A DNA stretch of 10,458 nucleotides from DAIDJM01 sp964250215 (GTDB lineage: Bacteria > Pseudomonadota > Alphaproteobacteria > Acetobacterales > Acetobacteraceae). Below, piece by piece: positions 6,733 through 10,458 of this stretch; positions within the stretch are counted from its first letter, which is position 1; each line of letters starts with the position of its first letter. Position numbers and translations under genes: made by a program. The stretch spans positions 1-10,458 of the forward strand of contig CAXUEX010000102.1 in NCBI GenBank assembly GCA_964250215.1, in the 5' to 3' direction. The notes below the pieces were generated by a model. It was not told where the DNA came from. It ran no database searches and saw nothing but the letters and a program-made list of their open reading frames with translations.

Positions 6733-6749
6733 CCGCTGATCGCCTATCT
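6722..6749 (+). promoter_or_regulatory. candidate RpoH (heat-shock sigma) promoter of clpP
   Basis: CTGG (6722-6725, one mismatch to CTTG, followed by AA as in CTTGAA) is separated by exactly 17 bases from CCTATCT (6743-6749), a perfect match to the alphaproteobacterial RpoH -10 consensus CYTATNT. The -35 lies inside the last codons of tig. Transcription would start near 6755, giving a leader of about 58 bases. clpP is a classical heat-shock gene with its own promoter after tig in other proteobacteria, which supports the call; no expression data are available here. Confidence 0.5.
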
Positions 6750-6758
6750 GTCAGCCCC

Positions 6759-6772
6759 GGCCGGTTCCGGCC
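6759..6772 (+). other. GC hairpin in the tig-clpP spacer
   Basis: The palindrome GGCCGGTTCCGGCC can form a 5-bp stem with a GTTC loop. It is followed by CTGGTCTT and not by a T-run, so it would be a poor terminator for tig. If the RpoH promoter just upstream is used, the hairpin lies at the extreme 5' end of the clpP mRNA, where it could protect the transcript. Confidence 0.35.
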
Positions 6773-6812
6773 CTGGTCTTCCCCTGAACCGGCAATCGGC
6801 CGAGGAGCGCGC

Positions 6813-7457
6813 ATGCGGGATCGTGATCCCATCGAGGTATATAGCCAGGCACTGGTGCCGATGGTGGTGGAGCAGACCGCCCGGGGCGAGCGCGCCTTCG
6901 ACATCTACTCGCGGCTGCTAAAGGAGCGGATCATCTTCCTCACCGGGCCGGTGTTCGACCAGATGAGCGCGCTGATCTGCGCCCAGCTCCTGTTTCTCGA
7001 GAGCGAGAGCCCGTCCCGCGATATTTCGTTTTATATCAACAGTCCCGGCGGGGTTGTTTCGGCTGGGCTGGCGATCTACGACACCATGCAGTACGTGCGC
7101 TGCCCCGTGAGCACGGTGTGCATCGGCCAGGCCGCGAGCATGGGTTCGCTGCTGCTGGCCGCGGGGGCGAAGGGCAAGCGGTATGCGTTGCCGAACAGCC
7201 GGGTGATGGTGCACCAGCCGAGCGGCGGGGCGCAGGGGCAGGCGGCGGACATCGAGATCCAGGCGCGCGAGATCCTGACGTTGCGGCACCAGCTCAATGA
7301 AATCTACCAGCGGCACACGGGGCAAACCCTGGTGGATATCGAGGCGAAGCTGGAGCGGGACACCTATATGTCGGCTGGGGAAGCACAAACCTTCGGCATC
7401 GTGGATGCGGTGGTGGAGAACCGGCCGCAGACGGCGGAAGAGGCAGCGAAACCTTGA
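6813..7457 (+). CDS. clpP: ATP-dependent Clp protease proteolytic subunit ClpP
   Basis: A 214-residue serine peptidase that forms the double-heptamer chamber of ClpXP/ClpAP and degrades proteins threaded in by the ATPase. The catalytic triad is complete: S109 in GQAASMGS (105-112), H134 in VMVHQPSGG (131-139) and D183 in LERDTYMS (180-187). The three residues have the same spacing as Ser97, His122 and Asp171 of mature E. coli ClpP. SPGGVVSAGLAIYDTMQ (77-93) supplies the oxyanion region and the handle helix begins near 144. Length is normal; the first dozen residues may be a short propeptide. ATG 6813 is preceded by a strong AGGAG at 6803-6807 with a 5-base gap. It is separated from tig by 80 bases with a promoter-like element and from clpX by 110 bases with terminator-like structure, so it may be its own transcription unit. 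Confidence 0.98.
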   Translation: MRDRDPIEVYSQALVPMVVEQTARGERAFDIYSRLLKERIIFLTGPVFDQMSALICAQLLFLESESPSRDISFYINSPGGVVSAGLAIYDTMQYVRCPVSTVCIGQAASMGSLLLAAGAKGKRYALPNSRVMVHQPSGGAQGQAADIEIQAREILTLRHQLNEIYQRHTGQTLVDIEAKLERDTYMSAGEAQTFGIVDAVVENRPQTAEEAAKP

Positions 7458-7474
7458 GTTGTGGCTTCGGCGCC

Positions 7475-7501
7475 GCGCCGGGGCCGGCGTTCTTGTGGTT
7501 T
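7475..7501 (+). terminator. possible intrinsic terminator after clpP
   Basis: Beginning 18 bases after the clpP stop, CGCCG (7476-7480) and CGGCG (7485-7489) pair around a GGGC loop, extended by a G-T pair, and are followed at once by the T-rich tail TTCTTGTGGTTT. A pure GC stem next to a T-rich tract is the form of an intrinsic terminator, though the tail is interrupted. It overlaps the start of the proposed clpX promoter and may only partly stop read-through from clpP. Confidence 0.4.
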
Positions 7502-7522
7502 GCGAAGGCGCGGGCGTAGTAT
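7493..7522 (+). promoter_or_regulatory. candidate housekeeping promoter of clpX
   Basis: TTGTGG (7493-7498) and TAGTAT (7517-7522) are spaced by 18 bases and resemble sigma-70 type -35 and -10 elements (4 of 6 and 4 of 6 or better in the key positions). Transcription would start near 7529, giving a leader of about 40 bases that begins almost directly with the hairpin described next. No RpoH-type -10 is seen here, unlike at clpP and lon. Confidence 0.35.
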
Positions 7523-7534
7523 TCCGCGTTATGG

Positions 7535-7554
7535 CCCAGGGGTGAGGCCCCGGG
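7535..7554 (+). promoter_or_regulatory. hairpin abutting the clpX ribosome binding site
   Basis: CCC (7535-7537) and GGGG (7539-7542) pair with CCCC (7548-7551) and GGG (7552-7554). This gives a seven-pair all-GC stem with a single bulged A at 7538 and a TGAGG loop. It ends two bases before the Shine-Dalgarno GGGAG (7557-7561) of clpX. The structure is seen in the sequence; an effect on ribosome access is inference. Confidence 0.45.
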
Positions 7555-7567
7555 GCGGGAGACGGCA

Positions 7568-8833
<1,266 letters not shown>

Positions 8834-8840
8834 TGCGCCG

Positions 8841-8852
8841 CCGGCTTGCCGG
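8841..8852 (+). terminator. weak hairpin after clpX
   Basis: Seven bases after the clpX stop, CCGG and CCGG pair around a CTTG loop (palindrome CCGGCTTGCCGG) and are followed by TTCCCTT. The stem is only four pairs and the tail is interrupted, so termination would be inefficient at best. The tail overlaps the -35 region of the proposed lon promoter. Confidence 0.25.
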
Positions 8853-8854
8853 TT

Positions 8855-8884
8855 CCCTTGTGCCGGCGTCGTCGCGCCCGATAT
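8855..8884 (+). promoter_or_regulatory. candidate RpoH (heat-shock sigma) promoter of lon
   Basis: CCCTTGTG (8855-8862) contains a perfect CTTG core preceded by CC, as in heat-shock -35 elements. Seventeen bases after CTTG comes CCGATAT (8878-8884), 6 of 7 to the alphaproteobacterial RpoH -10 CYTATNT; in the E. coli register the octamer CCCGATAT is 7 of 8 to CCCCATNT. Transcription would start near 8892, leaving a leader of about 67 bases. lon is an established heat-shock gene in many proteobacteria, which fits. Confidence 0.55.
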
Positions 8885-8946
8885 CCCGATTAATCCGGAA
8901 GCCTGCCGTGCCGCGTATGGGCGGTGGGATTCCCGACTGTCCCTAG

Positions 8947-8953
8947 AGGAGGT
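8947..8953 (+). promoter_or_regulatory. perfect Shine-Dalgarno of lon
   Basis: AGGAGGT, fully complementary to the 16S rRNA 3' end, precedes the lon ATG with a 5-base gap. It is the strongest ribosome binding site in the window and fixes the lon start. Confidence 0.85.
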
Positions 8954-8958
8954 CTGTT

Positions 8959-10458
8959 ATGGCGGAACAGAAGGCCCGGAATGCGGGCGAGACGCTGGCG
9001 GTGCTGCCGCTGCGCGACATCGTGGTTTTTCCGCACATGATCGTGCCGCTGTTTGTCGGTCGCGAGAAATCGGTGCGGGCGCTGGAAGCGGTGATGAAGG
9101 AGGACAAGCAGATCCTGCTCGTGGCGCAGAAAAATGCCGCGCAGGACGATCCTTCAGCCGACGATATTTATCGTGTGGGCACGGTTTCCACGATCCTGCA
9201 GCTTCTCAAGCTGCCCGACGGCACTGTGAAGGTGCTGGTGGAGGGGGGCAGACGCGCCCGCGTGACCGGCTTCAAGGAGACCGAGGCCTATTTTGAAGCG
9301 TATGTGGAAGAGTTGCCGGAACCGGAGACCGAGAAGCGCGAGCTGGAGGCGTTGGGCCGCACGGCGGTGGGGCAGTTTGAGCAGTATATCAAGCTGAACA
9401 AGAAAATTGCACCCGAGGTTCTGGTTAGCCTGAACCAGATCGAGGAGCCGTCGAAGCTCGCCGACACGATCGCCAGCCATCTCAACCTGAAGATCAGCGA
9501 GAAGCAGGAGCTGCTGGAAACGCAACGCGTGGGCGAGCGGCTGGAACGCGTGTTTGGCCACATGGAATCCGAAATCGGCGTGCTGCAGGTGGAGAAACGC
9601 ATCCGCAACCGCGTGAAGCGGCAGATGGAGAAGACGCAGCGCGAATATTATCTCAACGAGCAGCTCAAGGCGATCCAGAAGGAGCTTGGCGAGGGTGAGG
9701 ACGGTCGCGACGAGACCGCCGAGCTGGAAGAGAAGATCAAGAAGACGAAGCTATCCACCGAAGCGCGCGAGAAGGCGGTGGCGGAGCTGAAGAAGCTGCG
9801 CACGATGAGCCCGATGAGCGCGGAAGCGACGGTAGTGCGCAACTACCTCGACTGGATGCTCTCCATACCGTGGAAGAAGCGCAGCAAGGTGCGCAACGAC
9901 GTGGTGGCGGCGGGCGAGGTGCTGGATGCCGATCATTACGGTCTCGAGAAGGTCAAGGAACGCATTCTGGAATATCTTGCCGTGCAGTCGCGCAGCAGCA
10001 AGGTGCGCGGGCCTATCTTGTGCCTGGTGGGGCCGCCCGGCGTGGGCAAGACCTCGCTCGGCAAATCGATCGCGCGCGCCACGGGGCGCAGCTTCGTGCG
10101 GATGTCGCTGGGCGGCGTGCGCGACGAAGCGGAGATCCGCGGGCACCGGCGCACCTATATCGGCTCCATGCCTGGCAAGGTGATCCAGGGCATGAAGAAG
10201 GCGAAGACCAGCAACCCGCTGTTCCTCCTCGACGAGATCGACAAACTGGGCAACGACTGGCGCGGCGATCCCACGAGCGCGCTGCTGGAAGTTCTTGATC
10301 CAGAACAGAACAGCACGTTTGCGGACCACTACCTGGAGGTAGATTATGATCTTTCTGACGTGATGTTTGTGACCACAGCGAACAGCCTGCGCATGCCGCA
10401 GCCGCTGCTGGACCGCATGGAGATCATCCGCATCCCCGGCTACACCGAGGACGAGAAG
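8959..10458 (+). CDS. lon: ATP-dependent protease Lon, 3' partial
   Basis: The first 500 codons of Lon, the homo-oligomeric AAA+ serine protease that removes misfolded proteins and specific regulators in the cytoplasm. I read the frame through codon by codon; it has no stop or frameshift and continues past the right edge. The N-terminal LAN substrate-binding domain starts with VLPLRDIVVFPHMIVP (15-30). A helical, coiled-coil-rich middle region follows, with QREYYLNEQLKAIQKELG typical of Lon. The AAA+ module has Walker A GPPGVGKT (358-365) and Walker B LFLLDEID with D425 and E426. The Ser-Lys catalytic dyad of the protease domain (about residues 680 and 722 in relatives) lies beyond the window. 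ATG 8959 is fixed by the AGGAGGT at 8947-8953. The gene follows clpX by 125 bases holding a heat-shock-type promoter, so it is probably controlled separately. Confidence 0.97.
   Translation, partial: MAEQKARNAGETLAVLPLRDIVVFPHMIVPLFVGREKSVRALEAVMKEDKQILLVAQKNAAQDDPSADDIYRVGTVSTILQLLKLPDGTVKVLVEGGRRARVTGFKETEAYFEAYVEELPEPETEKRELEALGRTAVGQFEQYIKLNKKIAPEVLVSLNQIEEPSKLADTIASHLNLKISEKQELLETQRVGERLERVFGHMESEIGVLQVEKRIRNRVKRQMEKTQREYYLNEQLKAIQKELGEGEDGRDETAELEEKIKKTKLSTEAREKAVAELKKLRTMSPMSAEATVVRNYLDWMLSIPWKKRSKVRNDVVAAGEVLDADHYGLEKVKERILEYLAVQSRSSKVRGPILCLVGPPGVGKTSLGKSIARATGRSFVRMSLGGVRDEAEIRGHRRTYIGSMPGKVIQGMKKAKTSNPLFLLDEIDKLGNDWRGDPTSALLEVLDPEQNSTFADHYLEVDYDLSDVMFVTTANSLRMPQPLLDRMEIIRIPGYTEDEK

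Noticed and set aside
7531..7545. Tiny open frame ATG GCC CAG GGG TGA in the clpX leader
   Set aside because: Four codons with no ribosome binding site; in GC-rich DNA such a frame is expected by chance, and it is absorbed in the hairpin.

Overview
The window is a GC-rich (roughly two-thirds by eye), densely packed chromosomal segment from an alphaproteobacterium. The gene content (tig-clpP-clpX-lon in that order, an ATP12-type F1-ATPase assembly chaperone, an alphaproteobacterial adenosine kinase) and the wording of ClpX, trigger factor and Lon point to Rhodospirillales, quite possibly Acetobacteraceae; that family-level placement is inference. No mobile element, phage gene, CRISPR array or defence gene is visible, and no stretch longer than about 125 bases lacks a gene.

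Left part (1-2709, + strand): the 3' portion of a TPR/GT41 (O-GlcNAc-transferase-like) glycosyltransferase gene, open to the left edge, overlaps by 4 bases a PfkB-family adenosine kinase gene. Middle part (2737-5124): a FrnE/DsbA-like thiol oxidoreductase on the minus strand converges on the kinase. It diverges from a tightly coupled + strand run of LigE-like glutathione S-transferase, ATP12 chaperone and acylphosphatase, whose genes overlap by 4 bases at each junction.

Right part (5184-10458, + strand): tRNA-Leu(UAG) lies 30 bases before tig (trigger factor), followed by clpP, clpX and the first 500 codons of lon, which runs off the right edge. This is a proteostasis array: trigger factor folds nascent chains at the ribosome, ClpXP unfolds and degrades proteins, and Lon degrades misfolded and regulatory proteins. 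The spacers hold plausible control elements. RpoH (heat-shock sigma) type promoters precede clpP and lon, each fitting CTTG-N17-CYTATNT with a single mismatch. A terminator-like hairpin follows clpP. A GC hairpin abuts the clpX ribosome binding site, and clpX starts with TTG. lon has a perfect AGGAGGT Shine-Dalgarno.

I see ordinary core genome with interesting regulatory detail, not a new system. The items most worth a second look are the paired heat-shock promoters, the Met-Gly-Tyr tripeptide where ClpX normally has its ClpP-docking IGF motif, and the structured clpX leader.
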